Positions 1 through 8,515 of a DNA stretch of 64,000 nt are shown here, in pieces; positions within the stretch are counted from its first letter, which is position 1; each line of letters opens with the position of its first letter. The stretch is taken from positions 1 to 64,000 of the forward strand of contig JAYQPQ010000002.1 in the NCBI GenBank assembly GCA_038145405.1, in the 5' to 3' direction. The notes beneath the pieces are model-generated. The model was given only the letters and a program-made list of their open reading frames with translations. It made no database searches and was not told the origin of the DNA. The position numbers were made by a program, and so were the translations under genes. The DNA is from JAYQPQ01 sp038145405 (GTDB lineage Bacteria > Pseudomonadota > Gammaproteobacteria > Pseudomonadales > GM7GCV1).

Positions 1-807
1 CAGACCGATGGCCTCGCCGGCTGCCAGGGTGGCGTTGGACCCGCCCCAGGTGCATCCGGAGGAGAGCATGGCTCCGCCGAAAAGCCCTCGCGCGAGTGGG
101 CCAAAGATTTGCTGGGTCACCGAGCCCGCACCGGCCGATTGACCGGTGAGCACGACCTTGTTGGGAGCGCCGCCAAACTCGGCGATGTTGTCGTGAATCC
201 AGCGCAGTGCGGCGTTCTGGTCGAGGTAGGCGTAGTTGCCGGAATGGCCGCCCTGCTCGGCAGTGAGCTCGGGATGGGCGAGGAAGCCGAGCAGACCAAC
301 GCGGTAATTGAAGTTCACAAAGATCGCACCCCGCTCGGCGACCACATCGCCGCCGTAGCTGGGCATGCCTGAGGAACCAATGGTGCCGCCACCGCCATAG
401 ATAAAGGCGATAACCGGCAGACCGGAAGCGGGCGTGGCATCGGCCGGTGCCCAGATGTTCATAAAGAGGCAGTCTTCGCTGGTGGCCTCTTCGCCGAAAT
501 AGTGGTTGATGTTATGCGGGCGCAGTACCTGCATACACTCGGACATCTTGCGGTCGGCGTTGTAAACCCCTTCCCACTGAATGGGCTGGGGCGGCTGCCA
601 GCGCAGGTTCTGCGTCGGTGGTTGGGCAAAGCGCACGCCCAGCCAGGCTTTGACGCCGTTTTCCAATTCGATACCGCGCAATTGACCGCTGTTGGTGGTG
701 ACCAGCAATGGGTCGGCGGTAACGGCTTCATCTGTACTGCCACAGGCCTGCAACAGGCCAAGAATGGCAATCGCCGAAAGGGCGGCGAGTCCTCTAGAAA
801 TATTCAT
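1..807 (-). CDS. Carboxylesterase type B family lipoprotein (3' end outside window)
   Basis: Reading from the ATG at 807 towards position 1 gives 269 codons with no stop, so the C-terminus lies outside the window. The N-terminus is a lipoprotein signal peptide ending in the lipobox LQAC (Cys22), so export and lipid anchoring are predicted. An oxyanion-hole-type segment (IYGGGG) and the nucleophile elbow GQSAGAGS (Ser224) are those of the alpha/beta-hydrolase carboxylesterase/cholinesterase family, which hydrolyses carboxylic esters. The Glu/Asp and His of the triad should lie in the missing part. A Shine-Dalgarno-like GAGAGG precedes the start. It is divergent from the PQQ dehydrogenase at 1154. 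The substrate cannot be told from sequence. Confidence 0.88.
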   Translation of the reverse strand, partial: MNISRGLAALSAIAILGLLQACGSTDEAVTADPLLVTTNSGQLRGIELENGVKAWLGVRFAQPPTQNLRWQPPQPIQWEGVYNADRKMSECMQVLRPHNINHYFGEEATSEDCLFMNIWAPADATPASGLPVIAFIYGGGGTIGSSGMPSYGGDVVAERGAIFVNFNYRVGLLGFLAHPELTAEQGGHSGNYAYLDQNAALRWIHDNIAEFGGAPNKVVLTGQSAGAGSVTQQIFGPLARGLFGGAMLSSGCTWGGSNATLAAGEAIGL

Positions 808-1153
808 GCTGTCCTCTCAATACCATAGTGCTTTTGTTTTCAGGCTCGATGGCCTGGCCTTATCCCCCAAAAATTCCAGGGCGGAATGAAATGCTCCGCT
901 AGGCATAGGTGCGTCGCGCAATATGCGAAGTCAGCCACCGGGCGCTTGGGAGAGGTAAGAAGTTTTTCGCTATGGCTCTGGGTTCGGCCATTTTGTCCTT
1001 CGCGCTGGTGACCCGCACGAGCCGCCGAGCATAGCGCTCGGGCGCCACAGGCAGCAAGCACAAATTCATAAGGTCTCGCACGAATTCCAGACCGTCTGCG
1101 TCCGGTTTTGTGTAGACTCCGGCAAACAGAATTACAAGCCGTGGGGAGGAACC
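808..1153. other. Divergent intergenic region
   Basis: This stretch separates the divergently transcribed carboxylesterase and PQQ dehydrogenase, so it must carry both promoters. Short open frames are present on the minus strand, but none resembles a known protein or has a convincing ribosome binding site. The sequence GGGGAGGA at about 1143-1150 is the ribosome binding site of the gene at 1154. I see no clear operator. Confidence 0.5.
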
Positions 1154-3250
1154 ATGTCTACCACCAATCGCGCTCTAGTGGGCGTTCTGGCTATTTCTTG
1201 CTTAACCTTCCTGGGCTGCTCGCAAGAGCCACCCGCATCGCCACTGGAAACCATTGGCGCACCGACAACCCTGGATTTTCCTAAGGTTGGCGGCAATCTG
1301 GGCAACCAGAGCTATTCCGCGCTGGATCAGATCAATAGAGACAACGTCGCCCAGTTGGGCGGTGCCTGGTTGGTGCGGGTGGAAGACGGCGCCGCCGAGG
1401 GCAACAGCCAGGGTACACCCATCGTCGTGGACGGTGTGGTTTATGTGGAGACTGCGCGCGGCAACGTGGTGGCGGTGCATGGTGCCACCGGCGCAACGCT
1501 TTGGCGCTACACCTCGACGCGCGGCACCACGCTGCGCCGCGGCCTGGGCTACGGCAACGGCCTACTCTTCACCGCGGCCCAAGGCAACTGGATTATTGCC
1601 CTGAACAAGGATACCGGCGAGGTGGTGTGGGAGCGGCAGTACGAAGGCTACGGCAATCTGCTTAAGCCCGCGCTGACCTACTTCGATGGCAAGGTATTTG
1701 TCGGCACCAATGACAGCCCGCGCAGTGCCGTTCTAACGCTGGACGCCTCCAATGGCGACCTGCTCTGGCATTTCTGGGGCGTGCCCGGACCCGGCGACAT
1801 GGGTCACGAGACCTGGGGTGAGGGCAATGCCTGGGAATCCGGCGGTGCTTCGGCCTGGATGGCGCCCGCCATCGACCCCGAGCTCAATCTGGTGTACTGG
1901 ACCTTTGGGAATGCGCGTGGCGGCGGCGCCAACGACGGCTCCGAACGTCCGGGCACCAATCTCTTTGCCAACTCTTTGGTAGCGCTTGATCTCGATACCG
2001 GCGAATACCGCTGGCACTTCCAATCGGTGCATCACGATATCTGGGATATGGACAATGTCATGTCGCCGGTGCTGATTGACGCCGAGATCAACGGCGAGAA
2101 GCGCCCGCTGATTGTCTACGGCAGCAAGACCGGCATGCACTACATTCTGGATCGCCGCGACGGTTCTGCCCCACTGGGCATCGAGGAACGTCCCGTGCCC
2201 CAGGACGAGCGCCAGCATACCTGGCCGACGCAGCCCTACCCGATTCAGGGCGGTTTTGTGGAGAACTGCGTGGTCGAGCAGCCGCTGGGCACCGAGATTC
2301 CTGGCGACCCCAATCGCGCCGTGCCCAATTACCTTACCGGCTGCCTGTTCGACCCCCATTGGGAAGACTTTGTGCTGTCGGTTCCGGGCATCGGCGGCGG
2401 CTCCGACACCAACCTCAAGTCCTACAGCCATAGCACCGGCCTGCTCTATTCCGGCACCGGCTTTGTCGCCACCGCCCACCACCGCAGCGAAGGTGGCGTG
2501 GGCCATCGCCCGGCCGGTGAATACATGACCGGTGGCGTCGTCGCCGTGGACCCTACCACCAATGAAACCGTGTGGGAAATTCACCTGCCCTATGAGATGA
2601 CGCATGGCAACGGGGCGCTCTCCACCGCCGGCGATCTGGTCTTTATCGGCCAGCCCGACGGCAACCTGTTGGGACTGGATGCCTACACTGGCGCAGAGCT
2701 GTGGCGCTTCCAGACCGGAGCCGCCGTAACCAGCTCGCCCGCCACCTACGAGATCGATGGCGAACAGTACGTGGTGACCCTGTCGGGCGGCACCAGCTTG
2801 CCCTTTGGCAACAGCGCGCCGCGCGGCGACTACCTCTGGGCTTACAAGCTGGGCGGCAGCCTGAGCGAAGCCGTCGCTCCGCCGCCGCCCGATCAGCGCC
2901 GGCCAGTATCCGGCGGCCCGGTTGCCGGCGACACGGTCAATAACACTGTGATTCTGGCGCGCGCCACCAACCCCCTTACGGGAGAACTGGGCGAAGAGTC
3001 CACACAACAGAACGCCATGACGCCAACCCATATGGTGGTTCCGGTGGGCACTACGGTGACCTTTGTGAACCCGGCGGACAATCTCAATGTGCATTGTGCG
3101 ACCCAGTTTTTTGAAGGCCTGTTTAATCCGCAGCTGGCACCGGGCGAGAGCTTCCAGTACCAGTTCAATGAGCCGGGCGAGTACTTCTTTAACGATTGCT
3201 ACGGCCCGCGGGCAACTGGCAAGATAGAAGTCGTGGTACCGCTCGAATAA
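1154..3250 (+). CDS. PQQ-dependent dehydrogenase lipoprotein with C-terminal cupredoxin-like domain
   Basis: 698 aa. A signal peptide ends in the lipobox FLGC (Cys22), predicting a lipid-anchored periplasmic enzyme. Most of the chain is an eight-bladed quinoprotein beta-propeller with repeated blades of the type LDLDTGEYRWHF and LNKDTGEVVWE. The segment HHDIWDMD holds the region of the family's catalytic Asp. Such enzymes oxidise alcohols or sugars and pass electrons to a periplasmic carrier. The last ~90 residues (after a Pro-rich linker near 578-588) form a cupredoxin-like beta domain (VPVGTTVTFVNPADN, then NVHC, then FFNDCYGP). It keeps one His and one Cys, but the usual second His and Met after the Cys are not seen. 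A terminator follows at once. Substrate unknown. Confidence 0.88.
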   Translation: MSTTNRALVGVLAISCLTFLGCSQEPPASPLETIGAPTTLDFPKVGGNLGNQSYSALDQINRDNVAQLGGAWLVRVEDGAAEGNSQGTPIVVDGVVYVETARGNVVAVHGATGATLWRYTSTRGTTLRRGLGYGNGLLFTAAQGNWIIALNKDTGEVVWERQYEGYGNLLKPALTYFDGKVFVGTNDSPRSAVLTLDASNGDLLWHFWGVPGPGDMGHETWGEGNAWESGGASAWMAPAIDPELNLVYWTFGNARGGGANDGSERPGTNLFANSLVALDLDTGEYRWHFQSVHHDIWDMDNVMSPVLIDAEINGEKRPLIVYGSKTGMHYILDRRDGSAPLGIEERPVPQDERQHTWPTQPYPIQGGFVENCVVEQPLGTEIPGDPNRAVPNYLTGCLFDPHWEDFVLSVPGIGGGSDTNLKSYSHSTGLLYSGTGFVATAHHRSEGGVGHRPAGEYMTGGVVAVDPTTNETVWEIHLPYEMTHGNGALSTAGDLVFIGQPDGNLLGLDAYTGAELWRFQTGAAVTSSPATYEIDGEQYVVTLSGGTSLPFGNSAPRGDYLWAYKLGGSLSEAVAPPPPDQRRPVSGGPVAGDTVNNTVILARATNPLTGELGEESTQQNAMTPTHMVVPVGTTVTFVNPADNLNVHCATQFFEGLFNPQLAPGESFQYQFNEPGEYFFNDCYGPRATGKIEVVVPLE

Positions 3251-3268
3251 AGCCAATCCATTCCAGAG

Positions 3269-3294
3269 TGCCCGGCTTGTCCGGGCATTTTTTT
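3269..3294 (+). terminator. Rho-independent terminator after the PQQ dehydrogenase
   Basis: A 7-bp stem (TGCCCGG / CCGGGCA) with a 5-nt loop is followed by seven T residues, 18 bases past the stop codon. It should separate the dehydrogenase transcript from the TIM-barrel genes downstream. Confidence 0.85.
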
Positions 3295-3319
3295 CAGAAC
3301 AGAAGAGTGAGGCAGGGGT

Positions 3320-4363
3320 ATGAACCGAAGAGATTTTCTCATCGCGGCAGCAGCCGCCACATCGGCGGCGCCCATTGCCGCCCAGCAGGCGGCCGGCTCC
3401 ATGGGCAGTTCCGCTTCCAGCAGTCAGTATCTGCGCTGGACCATGTTTTCACGGCATCTGCAGTGGGTCACCACCCAGGCTTATGCTCGCGAATTTCCTT
3501 ACGAAACCGGCGTCATGGTGGGTGAGGCAGCAGCCGAAGCCGGCTTTGGCGCCGTCGACCTGACGGTGCGCGGGGGCGGGCACATTGAGCCGGAGGTGGT
3601 GCGTACGAATTTGGCGCCCATGCTACGTGGAGTGCGCAGTACCGGGACCCACTGCGATCACATAACCAGCGGTATCCTGAACATGCAGTCTGACTATGTT
3701 CGCGAAGTGCTGACAACGGCTGCAGAAAACGGCATCAAGCGTTATCGCTGGGGCACCTTTAGTTACGAGTATTCCGCTGCCGCCTATGGGCCGGGCCTGG
3801 TCGCCCAGCTTGACCAGTTCCGACGGGAAACCGCCGAACTGGCCGACTTCAACGCCAGTCTGGGGTTGACCGCTATTTATCACACCTACTCCGGCAACCG
3901 GGTTGCTGCTTCGCTCTGGGATCTGATGTATGTGTTGAACGGCCTGGATCCCAATACCGTTGCCATCAACTACGACATCGGCCATATGACCAGCGAAGGC
4001 CTGCGCTCCTGGGTCAACGATCTGCGCTACGCCATGCCCTATGTGCGCAGTGCGGGCCTCAAGGACTCCACACTGGTATCGGGCGAAGATGGCCAGGCGC
4101 GCTCGCGCTGGATGGCTGCCGGCGCCGGCACGGTCGACTGGGTGGAGTTCTTCCGCCTGCTGCGCGAGGGTGGCTTCAGCGGTCCGGCCGAATCACAGCT
4201 GGAATTCGACTACCTGGGCACCAACCTGAACAGCACCTGGTGGAGCGATTCACCCACCTTTACCCTGACGCGCCAGCAAATGATCGATGTCATGAAATCC
4301 GAACTGGCCACCTACAGAGCCATGGCCATCGAGGGCGGCTGGGACGCCTCACAACTCATCTAG
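3320..4363 (+). CDS. Tat-exported sugar phosphate isomerase/epimerase-like TIM-barrel protein (copy 1)
   Basis: 347 aa. The N-terminus MNRRDFLIAAAAATSAAP is a twin-arginine signal (RRxFL plus an Ala-rich core), so a folded, probably cofactor-bearing protein is exported. The mature part fits the xylose-isomerase-like / AP endonuclease family 2 TIM barrel. Likely metal ligands lie in NYDIGH (Asp, His) and the late Glu of PAESQLEFDY. The reaction and substrate are unknown. The downstream gene is a close paralogue (roughly 70% identical by eye), separated by only 18 bp, so this is a tandem duplication. AGGGGT just before the ATG serves as ribosome binding site. A role with the neighbouring PQQ dehydrogenase in sugar or polyol oxidation is inference. 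Confidence 0.85.
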   Translation: MNRRDFLIAAAAATSAAPIAAQQAAGSMGSSASSSQYLRWTMFSRHLQWVTTQAYAREFPYETGVMVGEAAAEAGFGAVDLTVRGGGHIEPEVVRTNLAPMLRGVRSTGTHCDHITSGILNMQSDYVREVLTTAAENGIKRYRWGTFSYEYSAAAYGPGLVAQLDQFRRETAELADFNASLGLTAIYHTYSGNRVAASLWDLMYVLNGLDPNTVAINYDIGHMTSEGLRSWVNDLRYAMPYVRSAGLKDSTLVSGEDGQARSRWMAAGAGTVDWVEFFRLLREGGFSGPAESQLEFDYLGTNLNSTWWSDSPTFTLTRQQMIDVMKSELATYRAMAIEGGWDASQLI

Positions 4364-4381
4364 TCATCGAAGGGGGCGACT

Positions 4382-5416
4382 ATGGATCGCAGACACTTTC
4401 TGCTGGCCGGCGCGGCAACCATAGCCGGTCCCAGCCTGGCACAGTTACCTGCCACCCTGCCGCGTTCGTCCAGCCAGTTCGTGCGCTGGACCATGTTTTC
4501 GCGCCACTTGCAGTGCCTGACCACCCAGGCCTATGCGCGCGAATTCCCCTACGAAACCGGGGTCATCATCGGCGCAGGCGCGGCGGCTGGTGGATTCAAT
4601 GCCATTAACCTGACCGTGCGCATCGACGGACACGTCGAACCCGAGCTGGTGACAACCAACCTGGCGCCGATGCTCCAGGGTATTCGCAGCACCGGCACCC
4701 ACTGCGACCACATCACCACCAACGTACTCAACCTGCAGTCGGCCTATGCCGAGGAGGTGCTCACCACGGCGGCAGAGAACGGCGTGCGCTACTACCGCTG
4801 GGGCACTTTTGACTACCAGCGCGATGAAGCCGCCTATGGTCAAGGCTTGCGCAACCAGCTCGACGGCTTCCGCCGCGAAACCGAAGCCCTGGCTGCGTTC
4901 AACAGCCGCCTGGGGTTGACCGCGCTCTACCACACCTATTCCGGCAATCGGGTGGGCGCCTCGCTGTGGGATCTGATCTATGTGCTGGAGGGTTTCGACC
5001 CAGAGGCCGTAGCCATCAATTTCGATATCGGCCATATGATTTCAGAGGGCGTGCGTTCCTGGATCAACGACCTGCGTTTTGCCATGCCCTACGTGCGCGG
5101 CGCCAGCCTGAAAGACGCCACCTATCGGCAGAATGCCGAGGGCGAACTCACGCGCGCCTTTATGGCGGCGGGTGAAGGCGCAGTGGATTGGGTGGAATAT
5201 TTCCGCCAGTTGCTCGAAGGCGGCTTTAGCGGCCCGGCCGAATCACACCTGGAATTCGACTATCTCGACGGCAACCTGCTCAACACCACCTGGTGGGCAG
5301 AGTCGGCCGGCAATATCGTCACGCGCGACCAGCTGATCGGGATTATGCAGTCGGAGCTCGGTGCCTTCCGCAACTATGCCTTGACGGCTGGCTGGCAGGC
5401 GTCGCAGCTGCGCTAG
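4382..5416 (+). CDS. Tat-exported sugar phosphate isomerase/epimerase-like TIM-barrel protein (copy 2)
   Basis: 344 aa, paralogue of the preceding gene. It has its own twin-arginine signal (MDRRHFLLAGAATIAG) and a strong ribosome binding site (AAGGGGG). The two proteins align without large gaps: RWTMFSRHLQ, TTQAYAREFPYETGV, STGTHCDHIT, YHTYSGNRV and GFSGPAES occur in both. Probable metal-binding segments are NFDIGH and PAESHLEFDY. The N-terminal signal region and a segment near residues 240-255 differ most, which suggests the copies have diverged in specificity. The pair probably forms one transcription unit, perhaps extending to the CPBP protease gene 58 bp downstream. Confidence 0.85.
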   Translation: MDRRHFLLAGAATIAGPSLAQLPATLPRSSSQFVRWTMFSRHLQCLTTQAYAREFPYETGVIIGAGAAAGGFNAINLTVRIDGHVEPELVTTNLAPMLQGIRSTGTHCDHITTNVLNLQSAYAEEVLTTAAENGVRYYRWGTFDYQRDEAAYGQGLRNQLDGFRRETEALAAFNSRLGLTALYHTYSGNRVGASLWDLIYVLEGFDPEAVAINFDIGHMISEGVRSWINDLRFAMPYVRGASLKDATYRQNAEGELTRAFMAAGEGAVDWVEYFRQLLEGGFSGPAESHLEFDYLDGNLLNTTWWAESAGNIVTRDQLIGIMQSELGAFRNYALTAGWQASQLR

Positions 5417-5474
5417 GCAACGCAGCCAGATTCATGCATCCATTGCAGCGGCCAGGGATGTCCAGCCGATCATC

Positions 5475-6125
5475 ATGCTCAGGTTAAGGAGAGACCTGCC
5501 CACCAAGCTGTGGATTGGCTACGCGCTGGTGGTCATCGGTCTGCTTTTCTACGTTGAACTGGCGGCTCCGGTGCCCTATCCGATCAAGGTGGGACTCAAG
5601 ATCTGCCTTATGCTGGCACCTGTCCTCTTTATCGACGCGAATTTCTTTCGCGCGCCGCAGTGGAACCGATTCCGTATTGCCCTGAGCCTGGGCCTGATCA
5701 GCTTTGTGGTGATCCAGCTAACCTATGTCGTGCTGCAGAAAGTGATCGACCTGCAGCAGATAAGCACGCTGCTGCTGAAGCAGCAAGGCATCACAGCGCC
5801 AGCTTTTATCGGAGTGGCGATCTACATCACCTTCGGCAATTCACTACTGGAGGAGTGGTTTTTCCGGGGCTTTCTTACTCACCTGCCCCTTCGCCGACCC
5901 TGGCTGTTCTCGTCCTGCCTGTTCGCCTTGTATCACCTGACCATCTTTATCAACTGGTTTTCCTGGTGGGTGGCGCTGATCGCCCTGGTTGGGCTGTTTG
6001 TCGGCGGATTGTTGTTTTGTTGGCTCAACGCCGGGGAACGCTCCATCTGGAATTCCTGGGCCATGCACATCGGCGCCGATATCTCCATTGTCATCATTGG
6101 CCTGCAGATGTTCGGCTATTTCTAG
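5475..6125 (+). CDS. CPBP family intramembrane metalloprotease
   Basis: 216 aa, very hydrophobic, with about six membrane segments. The three family motifs are visible: EEWFFRGFL (EExxxR), FALYHL and the C-terminal NSWAMHIGADI with its His. These Glu and His residues form the intramembrane metal-dependent active site of the CAAX-protease/Abi (CPBP) family. The bacterial members have varied and mostly unknown substrates; some act in bacteriocin immunity. The start at 5475 is the first ATG that keeps the whole first membrane segment; its ribosome binding site is weak. It is co-directional with the two TIM-barrel genes. Confidence 0.85.
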   Translation: MLRLRRDLPTKLWIGYALVVIGLLFYVELAAPVPYPIKVGLKICLMLAPVLFIDANFFRAPQWNRFRIALSLGLISFVVIQLTYVVLQKVIDLQQISTLLLKQQGITAPAFIGVAIYITFGNSLLEEWFFRGFLTHLPLRRPWLFSSCLFALYHLTIFINWFSWWVALIALVGLFVGGLLFCWLNAGERSIWNSWAMHIGADISIVIIGLQMFGYF

Positions 6126-6157
6126 CCACCCCCTGCTCGGAAAGCTTCCAAACGCAA

Positions 6158-6424
6158 TCAGCCGGGATTTTCCGCGCTGACAAACCAGGTCGAGGAGGGC
6201 GCCCAGACGCCGCGTTCCGAGGCATATTGCCCCAGGGTTTCGCGCAAGGCGTCGACGACCTGCGGCCGCAAGCGGATCCCCTCCTCGCCTGCCAATCGGA
6301 TTATCTCTCCGGCCGGTCCGAGGGCCATGGCGAACTCAATAGCTTCGTCCAGATCACGGCCAATGCAGATGTCGCTGTCGAAGCGCTCGAAGGTGATATT
6401 GCGCCAACCGGTCGAGCGTAGCAT
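6158..6424 (-). pseudogene. C-terminal remnant of a SAM-dependent methyltransferase
   Basis: An 88-codon frame with sequence FDSDICIGRDLDEAIEFAM, ALGPAGEIIR, VVDALRETLGQY and a final STWFVSAENPG. This is the typical C-terminal tail of class I methyltransferases of the UbiE-like group. The Rossmann SAM-binding part (GxGxG and the following motifs) is absent: immediately upstream, only 11 bp away, lies the stop codon of the carbonic anhydrase. The most economical reading is a truncated gene whose 5' two-thirds has been lost. It could still be expressed as a small protein by readthrough from the carbonic anhydrase message, but it cannot be an active methyltransferase alone. Confidence 0.6.
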
Positions 6425-6435
6425 GTCGCTCCGTG

Positions 6436-7059
6436 TTAGATATCCTGTGGAATATCGAAGAAATCTACCTCGCCGGTTTCCAGCGAGTATTCGGCGCCGA
6501 CCACCATCAGGCCATCTTTCTGCACTAGCTGCTCGAGAATGCGCGAGCCCTGCTTCAGGTTGTTAACCGCACCGCGAATGTTGGCGCGCACGGCGTGCTT
6601 CACCAGCGCTTCGTGGTCGTGCTTGAGATCGGTTTCGGCCAGGGTGACGACAAAGGGGCGAATACGATCGACGATAGACGGCAGATTTTGCGAACGCATG
6701 GGCTGGTCGCTTTCGAGGGATTCGATGGTAGCCAGAATGGCTCCACACATGGAATGTCCCAACACCACCACCAGCCGGGTACCAAAGCGCTCGGCAGCGA
6801 ACTCCACGCTGCCGATTTGAGAGGGCGCAACGATATTGCCGGCTACGCGAATTACAAAGAGATCGCCCAGTCCCTGGTCGAAGACGATCTCGGCCGGTAC
6901 GCGCGAGTCGGAACAACCCAGAATGATGGCGGTAGGTTCCTGCGCCACGACCAGCTCGTTGCGGCGGGCGACGCAGTCCTCATCCGAATTTTTCAGACTC
7001 TGAACGAAGCGGCGGTTGCCTTCCTGCAAACGTTGCAGCGCCTCTTGGGCAGAAATCAT
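6436..7059 (-). CDS. Beta-class carbonic anhydrase
   Basis: 207 aa, typical length. It interconverts CO2 and bicarbonate in the cytoplasm. Zinc ligands are visible as Cys49 in the motif CSDSR (with the Asp51-Arg53 dyad) and His102 and Cys105 in GHSMCG. The segment RVAGNIV is also characteristic. The start MISAQEALQRL matches the family. It lies 40 bp downstream of the permease gene on the same strand, so co-transcription is likely. The absence of an export signal argues for a cytosolic enzyme, supplying bicarbonate to carboxylases such as those of purine, arginine or fatty acid synthesis. Confidence 0.93.
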   Translation of the reverse strand: MISAQEALQRLQEGNRRFVQSLKNSDEDCVARRNELVVAQEPTAIILGCSDSRVPAEIVFDQGLGDLFVIRVAGNIVAPSQIGSVEFAAERFGTRLVVVLGHSMCGAILATIESLESDQPMRSQNLPSIVDRIRPFVVTLAETDLKHDHEALVKHAVRANIRGAVNNLKQGSRILEQLVQKDGLMVVGAEYSLETGEVDFFDIPQDI

Positions 7060-7099
7060 GCTTTCTTCCTCTCGCCGGGTCGGATTGATAGTTTGGCTG

Positions 7100-8332
7100 C
7101 TAGCTTAGCAGCGCAACAAGCTGAAATACCAAAAGAGTCACACAAAGCAGCACACCCAGTCCGGGTGCCGAGGGCAGCCAGGGTACCGACTTCATGCGTC
7201 CGGCGCGAACCAGCCGCCACAACGAAAGGTTCACCAGCACGAAAATGAAAAGCACCACCAGGCTGGTCAGCTTGGCCAGAGTAACCAGCGGCAGTGCCAG
7301 GGCAAAGACCCAGACCAGCAGCGCGGCAACCAGGGTTGCGAGCCAGGGGGTGCGAGTGCGCGACGAGACCAGAGCAAAGGCGCGCGGCGCGTGCTGACGC
7401 AAGGCCATACCGTAAAGCATGCGCGAGGCCATGATGATTTGAATCAGAATGCCGTTGATGACGGCAAAGAGGCTGATCCATACCAGCGCTTGTGCCGCCT
7501 GCGGATGCTGCTCGACCAGCAGGTCGCGCAACGGGGCGCCGCTTGCCCCGAGTTGGGCGGGACTGAGGGTCAAAACTGCCACCACAGCCACCAGCAGGTA
7601 GAGCAGTGTGGCGCAGCCCATGGCCAGCATGATGGCGACTGGCATGGTGCGTTCAGGCACCCGGACTTCCTCGACGATGTTGACCATGTCTTCAAAGCCG
7701 AGGAAGGCGTAGAAAGCCAGCAGCGCACCGGCGGCCACGCCCAGGCCGTGACTCCAGGAGGACAGCACCAGCAGATCGCTCCAGCGATCGGGAATTACGG
7801 CAAGACTCTCCCCGGTCAGCAGAATTACGATGAGCAGACCGCCGATCTCAATCAGGGTAATAAGTGCTGCAACCCAGAGGGATTCCGCGATACCCCAGAG
7901 GGCGAGAGCAGTCATGGCCCCCACCACCAGACTGATGACCAGTGCATCCGGCAGATCAACCAATACCTGCAGGTAACCGACAAATCCATTGGCCAGCGTT
8001 GCCGCCGATACGATGCCGGTCAGGATCACCAGGTGCCCCGTAAAGGCACTTAGCCAGGCCCGCTTCAGGCCCTCGTGCACAAAAAGTGCCGCACCCGAGC
8101 TGTGCGGAAAGGCGACCACCAGCTGGCAGTAGCTCAGTGCCGTCACCAGGGCTACCAGCCCAGCCAAAAGAAAGGACAGGGGTGCCGCCATGCCCGCCGC
8201 GCCGGCCACCTGGCCTACCAGCACATAAATGCCTGCACCCAGAATGGTTCCCAGTCCATAGAAGGTCAGCAGCGGAAGGCCAATGCGGCGAGCCAGTGTG
8301 GCTCGCGGTGTTTCGTTAGGGATTGCCGTCAT
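7100..8332 (-). CDS. APC superfamily amino acid permease
   Basis: 410 aa from the ATG at 8332 (MTAIPNETPRATLARRIG), which lies just before the first membrane helix; an in-frame ATG at 8470 would add 46 residues that look unrelated. About twelve membrane helices are visible. The first holds the family's unwound substrate site, GLGTILGAGIYVLVGQVAG, and helix 6 carries YAFLGFEDMVN. Members import amino acids or related compounds by ion symport or exchange. The substrate cannot be assigned. The carbonic anhydrase gene follows on the same strand at 40 bp. Confidence 0.87.
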   Translation of the reverse strand: MTAIPNETPRATLARRIGLPLLTFYGLGTILGAGIYVLVGQVAGAAGMAAPLSFLLAGLVALVTALSYCQLVVAFPHSSGAALFVHEGLKRAWLSAFTGHLVILTGIVSAATLANGFVGYLQVLVDLPDALVISLVVGAMTALALWGIAESLWVAALITLIEIGGLLIVILLTGESLAVIPDRWSDLLVLSSWSHGLGVAAGALLAFYAFLGFEDMVNIVEEVRVPERTMPVAIMLAMGCATLLYLLVAVVAVLTLSPAQLGASGAPLRDLLVEQHPQAAQALVWISLFAVINGILIQIIMASRMLYGMALRQHAPRAFALVSSRTRTPWLATLVAALLVWVFALALPLVTLAKLTSLVVLFIFVLVNLSLWRLVRAGRMKSVPWLPSAPGLGVLLCVTLLVFQLVALLS

Positions 8333-8472
8333 GGCGATTCGGGAAGCCTGATGCGCGGCATGGTAAAGATCGCAGACCTCTGCTGGTTGATTTCCGGCCG
8401 ACTGTAACAAACTCTGCGTCTTTGCAGAGCCACCGGACGAACCGCCAGCGAAATGCTCGCAGCTGGGCAAAG

Positions 8473-8497
8473 AAAAACCCCGCCAGCGGCGGGTTTT
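8473..8497 (-). terminator. Rho-independent terminator
   Basis: AAAAACCCCGCC-AGC-GGCGGGTTTTT forms a hairpin with A and T runs on both sides. It sits 19 bases downstream of the minus-strand gene that ends at 8516 and separates it from the permease transcript. Confidence 0.85.
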
Positions 8498-8515
8498 TGG
8501 TTCAGTGGAGTTTCG

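Noticed and set aside
1733..3256. A 507-codon open frame on the minus strand opposite the PQQ dehydrogenase
   Set aside because: The plus-strand protein has clear PQQ-propeller motifs, a lipobox and a strong ribosome binding site. The opposite frame gives a protein with no recognisable family and arises from GC-rich codon bias.
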